A stretch of DNA of 64,000 nt from an uncultured Alphaproteobacteria bacterium (GTDB lineage Bacteria > Pseudomonadota > Alphaproteobacteria > HIMB59 > GCA-002718135). This document shows, in pieces, positions 9,242-18,551 of the stretch. The translations under genes and the position numbers were made by a program. Position 1 is the first letter of the stretch, and the number at the start of each line of letters is the position of its first letter. The DNA lies in NCBI GenBank assembly GCA_902588745.1, contig CACIQI010000003.1:1-64000 (forward strand). The letters run 5' to 3'. Under the pieces are notes generated by a model. That model saw nothing but the letters and a program-made list of their open reading frames with translations, did not search any database and was not told where the DNA came from.

Positions 9242-10656
9242 TAATATAACGTTGATTTAATTTTATTATTTTCATTTAAAAACCTCTCTAAAAGGTTTTG
9301 ACTAATTTTAGTTCTATAATTTTTTGACGCTCTCATATCATCTATAGGATCAAATTCTTTTTTTATAATTTTCTTTGCTTCATTAATATTTTCTTCATTA
9401 AATATTTTATTTAATAAAAATTTTTGAGCTTTTTCAGCTATTTTTGGAGTTTCTGCCAAACCTCCACAAACAATTTTTATTTCTTTGATTATATTTTTTT
9501 CAATTCTAGCATTTATAGCCATGAAAACAGAGCTTATATCATCATCAATTCTTTTTGAAATTTTATAACATTTAAGAATATTTTTTTTATAGATGGGTAT
9601 TATAATTTCTTTAATTATTTCATTAGGCTTCAATTTTGTTTTTCGATAACTGAGAAAATAATTATCCAATAATAAAGTTTTTTTAACTTTTCCTTGAATT
9701 ATAATTTTACTATTGAGTGCAATTAATACAGGCAAACTATCACCTATTGGAGATGCACTTCCAATGTTACCTCCAAGAGATGCAGTATTTCTTATTTGCT
9801 CAGATCCGTATCTATCAAACATTTTAGCAAATGTTGGATAAATATTTTCTAAAAATGGTAAAATATCATTTATGGGAGTAGCAGATCCAATGTGTAAATT
9901 GTTATTTTTATTTTTAATATAATTTAAATCTTTATTTGAGCCTAAATAAAAAATATTTTTTAAATCTTTTCTTTTTTTTGTTACTTCAAGAGCTAGATCT
10001 GTACCCCCAACTAGTAAATGTCCATTACTAATCTTTTGATAGTCTTTTATTAGAGAATTTAAATTATAATGGATGAAAAACTTAGAACCATTTTTTTTAA
10101 TAACAGTATCAGTTTTCTTAATTGATTTTAATAATCCAATAACTTTACTCTTTGAAAACTTATCACTTTTATAGCTATACATATTCTTAATTGCATTTTT
10201 AATTGGAAGATAACCTGTACATCTACATAAATTTCCAGAAAGAAATTTATCAATATTTTCTTCTGTTGGTTTTATTTTATTTTCATACATATTGTACATT
10301 GACATAATAATACCTGGTGTACAAAAACCACATTGAGATCCGTCACTATCAATCATTGATTGTTGAACAGGATGAAGTTTATTTTTTTGTATATGCTCAA
10401 CTGTTATTAATTGCTTACCATGCAGAGAATACAAAAAAGTAATACACGTGTTTATACTTTTATAAGAAATTTTATTTTCTTTTAATTCTCCTACAACTGC
10501 AGTACATGCTCCACAATCACCAGATGCACAACCTTCTTTTGTTCCAGTTAACTCATGATTATTACGAAGATAATTTAGTACCGTTGTATTTGTGTCTAAA
10601 TCTTTGATAGATATTTTTTCTTCATTAAGAAGAAAATCGATATGCTCTCTAGACAC
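9241..10656 (-). CDS. xdhA: Xanthine dehydrogenase, 2Fe-2S/FAD subunit
   Basis: A 471-residue small subunit. The N-terminal ferredoxin-like domain has CASGDCGAC (Cys43, 48, 51), and a second helical FeS domain has QCGFCTPG and NLCRCTGYLP. The FAD-binding domain follows (LLVGGTDLALE, RNTASLGGNIGSASPIGDSL). These centres pass electrons from the XdhB molybdenum site to NAD. The gene overlaps uraH by one base upstream and xdhB by one base downstream, so the order is uraH-xdhA-xdhB-xdhC-guaD-puuD on one transcript. Confidence 0.95.
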   Translation of the reverse strand: MSREHIDFLLNEEKISIKDLDTNTTVLNYLRNNHELTGTKEGCASGDCGACTAVVGELKENKISYKSINTCITFLYSLHGKQLITVEHIQKNKLHPVQQSMIDSDGSQCGFCTPGIIMSMYNMYENKIKPTEENIDKFLSGNLCRCTGYLPIKNAIKNMYSYKSDKFSKSKVIGLLKSIKKTDTVIKKNGSKFFIHYNLNSLIKDYQKISNGHLLVGGTDLALEVTKKRKDLKNIFYLGSNKDLNYIKNKNNNLHIGSATPINDILPFLENIYPTFAKMFDRYGSEQIRNTASLGGNIGSASPIGDSLPVLIALNSKIIIQGKVKKTLLLDNYFLSYRKTKLKPNEIIKEIIIPIYKKNILKCYKISKRIDDDISSVFMAINARIEKNIIKEIKIVCGGLAETPKIAEKAQKFLLNKIFNEENINEAKKIIKKEFDPIDDMRASKNYRTKISQNLLERFLNENNKIKSTLY

Positions 10657-11009
10657 TAGCTTCCTCTATATGTCGAATAACTCCACGGGGTAATAAGAAG
10701 AGGAACATGGTAGTGTTCTTCTTTGTTAATTCCAAATCTAATTATTACGTCATCAAGAAAGAATGGTTCATGAAGATTTGTAAATTCCTTAAAATAACTC
10801 CCGCAAAGAAATAATAACTCATATTTTCCAAGAATAAAATTCTCTTTACCTAGTATAGGTTCATCACACCTGCCATCTTCATTGAGAGTGAAATTTGAAA
10901 TTTTAACTTTATTTTCACCATCAATTTTAAAAAGAGACCCTTTTATACCAGAACCAGGCTTACCATTATAGGTATCCAAAACATGAGTAGTTAAATATCC
11001 TTTAGACAT
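10656..11009 (-). CDS. uraH: 5-hydroxyisourate hydrolase
   Basis: A 117-residue transthyretin-related protein that hydrolyses 5-hydroxyisourate, the PuuD product, to 2-oxo-4-hydroxy-4-carboxy-5-ureidoimidazoline. It carries the N-terminal LTTHVLDT with the active-site His9, a conserved arginine in EDGRCDEP, and the exact C-terminal YRGS that separates the enzyme from vertebrate transthyretin. It is the first gene of the minus-strand arm, 52 bases from the divergent puuE, so this gap should hold the promoters for both arms. No signal peptide, so cytoplasmic. Confidence 0.95.
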   Translation of the reverse strand: MSKGYLTTHVLDTYNGKPGSGIKGSLFKIDGENKVKISNFTLNEDGRCDEPILGKENFILGKYELLFLCGSYFKEFTNLHEPFFLDDVIIRFGINKEEHYHVPLLITPWSYSTYRGS

Positions 11010-11061
11010 AATACTTATTCGTTTATACAGTATTTAACTAAATATTAAATCAAGCATTTTT
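11010..11061. promoter_or_regulatory. Divergent regulatory region of the purine arms
   Basis: This 52-base gap separates the first genes of the two purine arms. It contains a 14-base palindrome with a two-base asymmetric centre at 11031-11044 (TATTTAACTAAATA), placed where a repressor could cover both promoters. A TATAAA lies about 17 bases ahead of uraH on the minus strand and a TATTAA (11043-11048) ahead of puuE. AT-rich palindromes arise easily by chance here, so the operator is only suggested. No regulator gene lies in either arm. Confidence 0.4.
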
Positions 11062-11973
11062 ATGAAAGACGACAGAAATTATATAGGTTACGGAAATAAT
11101 GACTCTAACTTTTATTGGCCTAACAAATCAAAACTCGCTCTTCAATTTGTTCTAAATTATGAGGAAGGTGCTGAAAATTCAATATTGAATGGCGATGAAG
11201 GATCAGAAACTTTTTTATCTGAAATAATTAATGCGAAGCAAATATTAGGTGCCAGAAATATGAATATGGAATCAATTTATGAATATGGCTCAAGAAGAGG
11301 TTTTTGGAGAATACATAATGAGTTTGAAAAAAGAAAATTACCTCTAACAATATTTGGTGTTGGTATGGCTTTAGAAAAAAACCCTGATGTTTGTGAACAA
11401 ATAATTAAATCAAAGTATGAAGTAGCTAGCCATGGTTATAGATGGATAGACTATCAAAATATAACTGAGGAGGTTGAAAAAGAACATACTATAAAATGTA
11501 ACAACATTATTAAGGATATTTTTGGATATTTTCCTTTTGGTTGGTATACTGGTAGAACAAGTCCAAATACAAGAAATATAATTTTAGATAATACAAATAT
11601 TATTTATGATAGTGACTCATATGCAGATGATTTACCCTATTGGATAAAAGTAAAAAATAAAAAACATCTTATTATTCCATACACTCTAGATAATAATGAT
11701 ATGAGATTCTCTACCTTACAAGGTTTTAACACAGGTGAAGATTTTTATAATTACTTAAAAAACTCATTTGATACATTATACAGAGAAGCAAATGAGCTCA
11801 ATAAACCTAAAATGATGAGTGTGGGTTTACATTGTCGATTAATAGCAAGACCAGGAAGATTTATGTCTTTGGTAAAATTTTTGAATTATATTTCTGGTTA
11901 TAATGACATTTGGATTTGTAAAAGAGAGGAAATTGCCAATCATTGGTATGAAAATTTTAGTGATGAAAATTAA
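11062..11973 (+). CDS. puuE: Allantoinase PuuE (polysaccharide-deacetylase fold)
   Basis: A 303-residue NodB-fold hydrolase that opens the allantoin ring to allantoate. The N-terminal LALQFVLNYEEGAENSIL and the segments YEYGSRRGFWRI, VASHGYRWIDY and FGWYTGRTSPNTR are typical of the cofactor-independent PuuE family, not of the zinc amidohydrolase AllB. A chitin deacetylase would share the fold, but the neighbours settle the role. First gene of the plus arm; its stop overlaps the uraD start by 11 bases. No signal peptide is seen, which also argues against an extracellular deacetylase. Confidence 0.93.
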   Translation: MKDDRNYIGYGNNDSNFYWPNKSKLALQFVLNYEEGAENSILNGDEGSETFLSEIINAKQILGARNMNMESIYEYGSRRGFWRIHNEFEKRKLPLTIFGVGMALEKNPDVCEQIIKSKYEVASHGYRWIDYQNITEEVEKEHTIKCNNIIKDIFGYFPFGWYTGRTSPNTRNIILDNTNIIYDSDSYADDLPYWIKVKNKKHLIIPYTLDNNDMRFSTLQGFNTGEDFYNYLKNSFDTLYREANELNKPKMMSVGLHCRLIARPGRFMSLVKFLNYISGYNDIWICKREEIANHWYENFSDEN

Positions 11974-12472
11974 AGATATAAATAATTATAATTCTGAAAA
12001 GTTTATTGATTCTTTTAAAGATATTTATGAAAAATCTAAATTTATAACAGAACATGCTGATAAAAAGCGACCATTTAAAAATAAAAAAGAAATGATATTA
12101 GTGTTTTTAGAATTATTTGATAACTTAGATGAAGAAACTAAAATAAATATAATTAAAAAACATCCTGATCTAGCCGATAAAATAAAAATAAATAAAGGTT
12201 TGTCTGAACTATCTGATGAAGAACAAACTAGATCAGGTTTAAAAGATTGTTCAGAAGAAGAATTTAACATATTTAATAAATTAAATTCTAGATTTAAAAA
12301 TAAATTTAATATTCCATTTATTTTTGCAGTTAGAAATAAAAATAAGAATGAAATTATAACAGAGTTTAAAAATAGATTAGAAAATAATGATTTGAGCTTA
12401 GAAATAAAAACTTCAATATCGCAAGTAAAAGAAATTGCTAAATTAAGATTAACAGAATTAATTAATGAATAA
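11963..12472 (+). CDS. uraD: OHCU decarboxylase
   Basis: A 169-residue enzyme converting the UraH product to S-allantoin. It shows the catalytic pair of the family at the expected spacing: KKHPDL with His67 and SDEEQ with Glu87, plus IPFIFAVRN in the C-terminal half. I chose ATG 11963 because the family N-terminus begins as in MKIKDINNYNSEKF; an upstream in-frame ATG at 11948 or 11903 would add residues that overlap puuE further and look unlike the family. It overlaps puuE by 11 bases and alc by 8. Confidence 0.9.
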   Translation: MKIKDINNYNSEKFIDSFKDIYEKSKFITEHADKKRPFKNKKEMILVFLELFDNLDEETKINIIKKHPDLADKIKINKGLSELSDEEQTRSGLKDCSEEEFNIFNKLNSRFKNKFNIPFIFAVRNKNKNEIITEFKNRLENNDLSLEIKTSISQVKEIAKLRLTELINE

Positions 12473-13442
12473 GAAATACATTCAAAAAAATTATATAAAC
12501 TTATGTAGTAAGGTTTTAGGTACAAAAATTCATAGTTTTTCTGATCAGTTTTTTGGATCAGCATCCAGATTGCTTAAAGATGAACAGCCAATTTTTAAAG
12601 AAGGGGTATATGATAAAAATGGGAAGTGGATGGATGGATGGGAAACAAGAAGAAAAAGAATTAAAGGAAATGATTATGTTACTATTAAATTAGGTCTTCC
12701 TGGTAAAATTAATTTTGCTGAAATAGATACAAGCTATTTTAATGGTAACCAACCTGAATACGCAAGTATTGATGCTTGTTATTTTGAAAAAAATAAATTG
12801 AATTGGGTAAATATTTTATCAAAAAAAAAACTTAAACCAAATTATCTTCATGGTTTTAAAACTAAGCAGAATAAAAAAGTTTTTAATTTCATAAGGTTGA
12901 ATATCTATCCAGATGGAGGAGTTGCAAGATTAAAATTATTAGGAAATTTAGATGTATCAAAATTAAAATTTCCAAATAAAAAATTTGATTTACTTAGTGT
13001 CCTTAATGGATCAAAAATTGTGGCATGTAGCGATGAACATTTTGGAAGGGCAGAAAATTTATTACTTCCATTTAAATCTAAAAATATGGGCAATGGTTGG
13101 GAAACTAAAAGAAGAAGAGGATCAGGATATGATTGGGTTATAATTAAACTTGGAAAACCTGGCTTAATTGAAAAGTTTAATATTGAAACTCATTATTTTA
13201 AAGGTAACTATCCGTCCCATTGCTCAGTACAAGGTCTTTATTCAATAAAAAATATAAATGTAAGCAAATTAATAAATGAAAGCAAAAATTGGAAATATTT
13301 AATAAAAAATAAAAGTCTTAAACCTAATTCATCATTAAAAATTAATTCAACTAAACACATTAAAAAAATAAATTACTTGAAGTTAAATATTTATCCTGAC
13401 GGTGGCATTTCACGGATTAGAGCGATTGGAAAGTTTTTGTGA
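12465..13442 (+). CDS. alc: Allantoicase
   Basis: A 325-residue enzyme cleaving allantoate to ureidoglycolate and urea. It has the two-repeat jelly-roll structure of the family: each half carries a WETRRKR-like motif followed by a YVTIKLGLPGKI-like strand (about residues 58 and 210), and each ends in LNIYPDGGVARL or LNIYPDGGISRI. The repeats show it is full length. Allantoicase implies the urea-releasing route rather than the ammonia-releasing allantoate amidohydrolase. It overlaps uraD by 8 bases and allA by 4. Confidence 0.95.
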   Translation: MNKKYIQKNYINLCSKVLGTKIHSFSDQFFGSASRLLKDEQPIFKEGVYDKNGKWMDGWETRRKRIKGNDYVTIKLGLPGKINFAEIDTSYFNGNQPEYASIDACYFEKNKLNWVNILSKKKLKPNYLHGFKTKQNKKVFNFIRLNIYPDGGVARLKLLGNLDVSKLKFPNKKFDLLSVLNGSKIVACSDEHFGRAENLLLPFKSKNMGNGWETKRRRGSGYDWVIIKLGKPGLIEKFNIETHYFKGNYPSHCSVQGLYSIKNINVSKLINESKNWKYLIKNKSLKPNSSLKINSTKHIKKINYLKLNIYPDGGISRIRAIGKFL

Positions 13443-13933
13443 AATATAAGATAAAGAATATTAGTAAAGAAAATTTTAAAAATTACGGTGATTTAATTAC
13501 AACATCTAATAAAGAATATGAAAGTATTAATAAAAATACAACCGATAGTTTTTTTGATTTAGCAAATATTCAAATAATTGGTGATGACAAAAGATCTAGA
13601 TTAAATATTTTTCAAGCAAAGAAGAGAAACTTTCCATTAAAAATTAACATGTTGGAAAATCACCCCTACAGTTCTCAAATATTTCTTCCTTTTAATGCTA
13701 CAGGGTTTTTAGTTTTAGTTGCTCCGATAGGTGACAAACCTAAAATTGATTTAATTGAAATATTCAAAGTAAGTGGTGGTGATGGTATAAATTTTAATCC
13801 CAAAGTATGGCATTTTCCTCTAATATCTCTTGAGAATGAAAAATATATTACTATTGATAAAAAAGATGCTGATAATAATATTGAGATTTATAATTTTGAA
13901 AAATCAGAAATATTTGAATTAAAATATGAGTGA
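13439..13933 (+). CDS. allA: Ureidoglycolate lyase
   Basis: A 164-residue cupin-like enzyme splitting ureidoglycolate to glyoxylate and urea. Family motifs include MLENHPYSSQIFLPF, GFLVLVAPIGDKP and KVWHFPLISL. The start is GTG 13439, overlapping the alc TGA (GTGA), consistent with coupled translation. This is the last catabolic step of the pathway in this window. The 3' end overlaps the ABC ATPase gene by 8 bases, so the importer genes are in the same operon. No urease genes are present in the window, so the fate of urea is unknown. Confidence 0.93.
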   Translation: MKYKIKNISKENFKNYGDLITTSNKEYESINKNTTDSFFDLANIQIIGDDKRSRLNIFQAKKRNFPLKINMLENHPYSSQIFLPFNATGFLVLVAPIGDKPKIDLIEIFKVSGGDGINFNPKVWHFPLISLENEKYITIDKKDADNNIEIYNFEKSEIFELKYE

Positions 13934-15431
13934 TACAATATTAAATATAGAAAATATTACAAAATCTTTTCCAAGAGTAGTTGCAAACAAAAAGGTTACT
14001 TTTGATATTAAAAAAAATGCAGTTCATGCAATTTTAGGAGAAAATGGAGCAGGGAAATCTACTTTGGTAAAAATTCTTTACGGCCTTTTAGAACCAGATG
14101 AAGGAAATATTAAATTAAATAATAAGGATTTTAAAGTTAATTCCCCAGCAGAAGCAAGGAAACAAGGAATAGGAATGGTATTTCAGCATTTTTCTTTATT
14201 TGATTCTTTATCAGTAAAAGAAAATTTAATTTTAGGAATAGATGAAAAGATGTCTTATTCAGATTTAGAAGATAAGCTAGAAAATATAAGCTCAAGATAT
14301 AATCTTCCCTTAGATTTAGACGCTCCAATTACCGCTTTATCAGCTGGAGAAAAACAACGTGTAGAAATTGTAAGAATTTTATTACAAGACCCTCAGATAC
14401 TTATCATGGATGAACCAACTTCAGTCTTAACACCACAAGAAGTTGAAAGTTTGTTTGTAACATTAAATGCACTCGTCAAAGAAGGTCGTACGATTTTATA
14501 TATCACTCATAAACTCGAAGAAGTAATATCAATATGTGATACAGTTACAATAATGAGAAGTGGTGAAATTATAGACACTTCAAGTACTGCAAATCAAACT
14601 GCAAAAACACTTGCAACAAAAATGCTAGGTCAAAAATTAGATGACTTAAAAACTAATTATGGACATATAAAAGATGAAGTTAATTTTGAAGTTAAAAATA
14701 TTTCATGTGATTTTAATGATCCATTTTTAACAGACCTTAAAAATATTTCTTTTCAAGTTAGAGTTGGTGAAATTTATGGCATTGCTGGTGTTGCTGGTAA
14801 TGGACAATCAGAATTAATGGACATTTTAACAGGGGAAAATATAAATATTAAATCTGGATCAATTACTTTTGATAATAAAAAAATTGAAAAGTATGGGCCA
14901 CAAAAAAGAAGAGATTTATCTATTTCTTTTGTTCCCGAGAATAGGCTGGGTCATAGTGCAGTACCTGAGTTAAGTTTGTCTGAAAATATACTTTTAAGTC
15001 AATTTCCAAAAAATAATTTTATTAAAAATGGTATAATATTGAAAAATAATGTTGATGATTTTGCCAATAATGTAATTAATGAATTTAAAGTTATTACTCC
15101 TGGGAATGATGCAAAAGCATCCAGTTTATCTGGAGGCAATTTGCAAAAATACGTCATTGGTAGAGAAATATCATCTAAGCCAAAAATATTAATTATTTCA
15201 CATCCAACTTGGGGGATAGATGCTGGTGCAGAGCATTCTATAAGAGAGTCTTTGATAGAATTATCTCAAAATGGAACATCTATAATTGTTATTTCTCAAG
15301 ATTTAGATGAATTGATTGAGATTACTCATAAAATATCTGTTATTTACGATGGAAAATTATCCAAACCTTTTAGAACTAGTGAAGTAGAAATAGAAAAATT
15401 AGGATTATTGATGGGTGGAAAAAATGAATAG
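13926..15431 (+). CDS. BMP-type ABC importer, double ATPase (purine/nucleoside)
   Basis: A 501-residue protein with two ABC ATPase domains in tandem, the form used by sugar, nucleoside and BMP-family importers. The first domain has Walker A GENGAGKS (38-45), signature LSAGEKQRVEI and DEPTSVLTPQE. The second has a degenerate Walker A (VAGNGQSEL) but an intact LSGGNLQKYVIGREI, as is normal for this class. The overlap with allA and the following permease genes makes it part of the purine operon. The substrate is inferred to be a purine base, purine nucleoside or pathway intermediate. Confidence 0.93.
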   Translation: MSDTILNIENITKSFPRVVANKKVTFDIKKNAVHAILGENGAGKSTLVKILYGLLEPDEGNIKLNNKDFKVNSPAEARKQGIGMVFQHFSLFDSLSVKENLILGIDEKMSYSDLEDKLENISSRYNLPLDLDAPITALSAGEKQRVEIVRILLQDPQILIMDEPTSVLTPQEVESLFVTLNALVKEGRTILYITHKLEEVISICDTVTIMRSGEIIDTSSTANQTAKTLATKMLGQKLDDLKTNYGHIKDEVNFEVKNISCDFNDPFLTDLKNISFQVRVGEIYGIAGVAGNGQSELMDILTGENINIKSGSITFDNKKIEKYGPQKRRDLSISFVPENRLGHSAVPELSLSENILLSQFPKNNFIKNGIILKNNVDDFANNVINEFKVITPGNDAKASSLSGGNLQKYVIGREISSKPKILIISHPTWGIDAGAEHSIRESLIELSQNGTSIIVISQDLDELIEITHKISVIYDGKLSKPFRTSEVEIEKLGLLMGGKNE

Positions 15432-16497
15432 TTTATTTCCCTCTATAGTTTCTCGCTCACAGAGTTCGGGTCTAATGAATTTTTTCGTTCCCATAATTTC
15501 TATTGTTTTAACCTTAATTACAGGTTCAATTATTTTTATTCTTCTCGGTTTTGATCCAGCTTATGCATTGTATACTTTTTTTATTTCACCTATTTCTTCA
15601 ACCTACGGTATTTCTGAATTGTTTGTAAAAGCAACTCCATTAGCCTTAATTGCAATTGGTCTCTCATATTGTTTTAAGAATAATATTTATAATATTGGAG
15701 CTGAAGGACAACTTACCATGGGTGCAATTTTTGGTGGAGGTATTGGTATATTATTTCATGATACAAACGCTTTCTGGTTATTGCCATTAATGATTTTTGC
15801 TGGAGCAATTGGAGGAGCATTATGGGGTTTAATTCCAGCTATTTTAAAAACAAAATTTAATACAAATGAAATTTTAACAAGCCTAATGTTGGTTTATGTT
15901 GCCTTATTTATTTTAGATTATTTAGTGGTAGGGCCTTGGAAAGATCCATTTGGTTATAGCTTTCCTAAATCAAGACCATTTAGTGAATCTGGAAGAATGC
16001 CTCTATTATTTGATGGTTTAAGGGTGCACTTTGGATTAATTATAACTTTATTTTTAATTTTTGTATCTTGGTTTATATTTTCAAAAACTATTTTTGGCTT
16101 TCAATTAAAAGTATCTGGATACAGTCCTAAAGCTGCTAGATATGCAGGTTTTAATCAAACAACTTTAGTTTTTTTTGCTTTTGCAATTTGTGGTGCCTTT
16201 GCAGGTATTGCTGGTTTAGCCGAAGTATCTGGTCCAATTGGATTATTATATAGAGATATTTCTCCAAATTATGGATTTACTGCAATTATTGTAGCTTTCT
16301 TAGGTAGACTTCACCCAATAGGTATTATTTTTGCTTCTTTAGTTATCGCTCTTACCTATCTTGGAGCTGAAGACGCACAATTGTTTTTACAAATACCTTC
16401 AGCAGTAGGTTTTATATTTCAGGGTTTGGTTTTATTTTATTTATTAGGTGCAGAATTACTAATTAACTATAAATTAACTTACAAAAAATTATTATGA
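15415..16497 (+). CDS. BMP-type ABC importer, permease 1
   Basis: A 360-residue inner-membrane permease of the BPD_transp_2 family (like nucleoside importer NupP/YufP). Around ten hydrophobic segments are seen, with conserved NNIYNIGAEGQLTMGAIFG and FNTNEILTSLMLVYVALF. It pairs with the next permease to form the heterodimeric channel energised by the ATPase upstream. Its start lies 17 bases inside the ATPase gene, and its end overlaps the second permease by 4 bases. Confidence 0.93.
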   Translation: MEKMNSLFPSIVSRSQSSGLMNFFVPIISIVLTLITGSIIFILLGFDPAYALYTFFISPISSTYGISELFVKATPLALIAIGLSYCFKNNIYNIGAEGQLTMGAIFGGGIGILFHDTNAFWLLPLMIFAGAIGGALWGLIPAILKTKFNTNEILTSLMLVYVALFILDYLVVGPWKDPFGYSFPKSRPFSESGRMPLLFDGLRVHFGLIITLFLIFVSWFIFSKTIFGFQLKVSGYSPKAARYAGFNQTTLVFFAFAICGAFAGIAGLAEVSGPIGLLYRDISPNYGFTAIIVAFLGRLHPIGIIFASLVIALTYLGAEDAQLFLQIPSAVGFIFQGLVLFYLLGAELLINYKLTYKKLL

Positions 16498-17363
16498 ATT
16501 TAGATTTAATACTTGGAATATTACAAATTGTTTTAATTGCAACAACACCCCTTGTTTTTGCTGGTATAGGTGAGTTAGTTACAGAAAAATCTGGAGTATT
16601 AAATTTAGGTGTAGAAGGAATGATGTTGGTAGGAGCGGTGTCCGCTTTTATTATCTTAGTAATTACTGGAAGTTATTTCCTAGCTTTTTTTGTATCTATA
16701 TTATCAGGTATTATCATGTCTGGTTTATTTGCTTTTCTAGTTCTATTTTTAATGTCAAATCAAATTGCTACAGGATTAGCATTAACTATTTTTGGAATAG
16801 GGCTTAGTTCAATGTTAGGCAAACAATATATTGGAACACCAATTGATGGTCTGTCACCATGGTTTTTTGTTATATTTTCTTTCCTAATTGTATTTTTGGT
16901 TAGTTATTTTTTTTATAAAACTAAAGCTGGTTTAATTTTAAGAGCAGTAGGGGAATCTCATAATTCTGCACATGCATTAGGATATAGCGTTATTAAAATT
17001 AGATTTTTATCAATTTTATTTGGAGGCTCTATGTGTGCTCTTGCAGGATCATATATTTCAATTTGTTATGCTCCAATGTGGCAAGAAGGTATGACAGCTG
17101 GACGAGGATGGATAGCGTTAGCTTTAGTTGTATTTGCAACTTGGAAACCAGAAAGAGTGCTTATTGGAGCCTATATATTTGGAGGTGTTACTATTCTTCA
17201 AATGAATCTTCAGGCTTTAGGTTTAAGATTTCCTGGTCAATTTTTCAGCATGGCACCATATGTTGCAACTATTATAGTTTTAGTATTAATTTCTAGTAAT
17301 AAATTAAGAATAAAACTTAGTGCACCAGCTTCATTAACTATTCCTTTTTATAAGGGTAGATAA
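16494..17363 (+). CDS. BMP-type ABC importer, permease 2
   Basis: A 289-residue permease of the same superfamily (NupQ/YufQ type) with about eight to nine membrane segments and the characteristic TEKSGVLNLGVEGMMLVGAV near the N-terminus. Its product would pair with permease 1. ATG 16494 overlaps the preceding TGA. A 104-base gap follows before the substrate-binding protein gene. A frame on the same strand at about 17033-17296 is a shadow of this gene. Confidence 0.93.
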   Translation: MNLDLILGILQIVLIATTPLVFAGIGELVTEKSGVLNLGVEGMMLVGAVSAFIILVITGSYFLAFFVSILSGIIMSGLFAFLVLFLMSNQIATGLALTIFGIGLSSMLGKQYIGTPIDGLSPWFFVIFSFLIVFLVSYFFYKTKAGLILRAVGESHNSAHALGYSVIKIRFLSILFGGSMCALAGSYISICYAPMWQEGMTAGRGWIALALVVFATWKPERVLIGAYIFGGVTILQMNLQALGLRFPGQFFSMAPYVATIIVLVLISSNKLRIKLSAPASLTIPFYKGR

Positions 17364-17467
17364 ATATCCACTTTTTTTTATTTATTTTCTTATAGAATTA
17401 TTGATCAAATCTAGTTCTATATTAAAAATGTCTTTGAGTAATCGTTATATTAGCAGGTGAGGTTAAA
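17364..17467 (+). promoter_or_regulatory. Gap upstream of the binding-protein gene with strong ribosome-binding site
   Basis: This 104-base gap is the widest inside the purine-importer operon. It ends in AGGTGAGG (17455-17462), 5 bases ahead of ATG 17468, one of the strongest Shine-Dalgarno sequences in the window; many neighbours have none. Binding proteins are usually needed in excess over permeases, so a separate promoter or processing site here is likely. I found no convincing -35/-10 pair. Confidence 0.45.
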
Positions 17468-18535
17468 ATGATTAGAATAATAACTTTTTTATCTACTTTT
17501 TTGGTATTTGCATTTGGTTCAGCATATGCAGACCCTAAAAAAGTTGGATTTATATACATAGGTCCTCCAGGTGATCATGGTTGGACATATATGCATGATG
17601 TAGGTAGAAAATATATGGAGAGCCAACTTGGTGACTCTATTACTACTACTTATCTTGAAAATATTCCTGAAAACGCAGATGCTGTGAGAGCAATCCGAAA
17701 ACTAGCAGACTCAGGACATGATTTAATATTTACAACGTCTTTCAACTATATGGATCAGACACATGAAGTAGCTAAGGATTTTCCTGATATAAAATTTGAA
17801 CATGCTACTGGGTACATCCAAGCAGATAACGTTGCTACGTATTCAGCTAGATTTTACGAAGGTAGAATGATTGAAGGGCATATCGCTGGCCATATGACTG
17901 AAACTAATACTATTGGTTATATAGCTTCATTCCCTATTCCTGAAGTTGTAAGAGGAATTAATGCATTTTATTTAGCAGCTTCAAAAGTAAATCCAGATAT
18001 CAAAATGAAAATTATTTGGGTATTTACTTGGTATGACCCAGGTAAAGAAGCTGATGCAGCTAATACATTAATTAATCAAGGAGCTGACATAATTGTTCAG
18101 CATACAGATACATATGCTCCTTGCCAAGCTGCACAAAAAGCGGGTGTTTATGCATTTGGTCAAGCTTCAAACCAAGAAGAATTTTGTCCTGATGCACATT
18201 TAACTTCAATTGAAGATATATGGGGCCCTTACTATGCTGAAAGAGCAAAAGCTGTTGTGGACGGCACTTGGTCTTCTGGTGATACTTGGGATGGTATGGA
18301 TAAAGGTATGGTTGTAATGTCACCATATAATACTAAACTTATGCCAGCAAGTTTAATTCAAGAAGCAGTAAATATGGAAGTTGGAATTAAAGATGGAACA
18401 ATCCATCCTTTCACAGGTCCAATTTACAATCAAGCTGGTGAGCTTGTGGTTCCTGAAGGTGAAGTAGCGCCTGATGGAATGTTACTTGGAATGAACTTTT
18501 ATGTTCAAGGTATTGACGGCGAAGTACCACAATAA
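17468..18535 (+). CDS. BMP-family substrate-binding protein
   Basis: A 355-residue periplasmic binding protein (basic membrane protein family). A Sec signal peptide spans residues 1-21, ending in GSAYA; there is no lipobox, so it is soluble in the periplasm. The mature start PKKVGFIYIGPPGDHGWTYM is typical of the family, whose characterised members bind purine nucleosides. Three acidic or aromatic clusters around WVFTWYDPGKE and SIEDIWGPYYAER probably line the pocket. Genetic linkage to purine breakdown suggests a purine-derived ligand such as xanthine, a nucleoside or allantoin. A hairpin terminator follows. Confidence 0.93.
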   Translation: MIRIITFLSTFLVFAFGSAYADPKKVGFIYIGPPGDHGWTYMHDVGRKYMESQLGDSITTTYLENIPENADAVRAIRKLADSGHDLIFTTSFNYMDQTHEVAKDFPDIKFEHATGYIQADNVATYSARFYEGRMIEGHIAGHMTETNTIGYIASFPIPEVVRGINAFYLAASKVNPDIKMKIIWVFTWYDPGKEADAANTLINQGADIIVQHTDTYAPCQAAQKAGVYAFGQASNQEEFCPDAHLTSIEDIWGPYYAERAKAVVDGTWSSGDTWDGMDKGMVVMSPYNTKLMPASLIQEAVNMEVGIKDGTIHPFTGPIYNQAGELVVPEGEVAPDGMLLGMNFYVQGIDGEVPQ

Positions 18536-18551
18536 TTAAAATTCTTATAAT

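Noticed and set aside
12025..12564. 179-residue minus-strand frame
   Set aside because: Opposite uraD, whose catalytic residues are intact; no family character.
17364..17467. Possible riboswitch before the binding-protein gene
   Set aside because: No recognisable purine-riboswitch core or stable paired elements; only a strong ribosome-binding site is visible.
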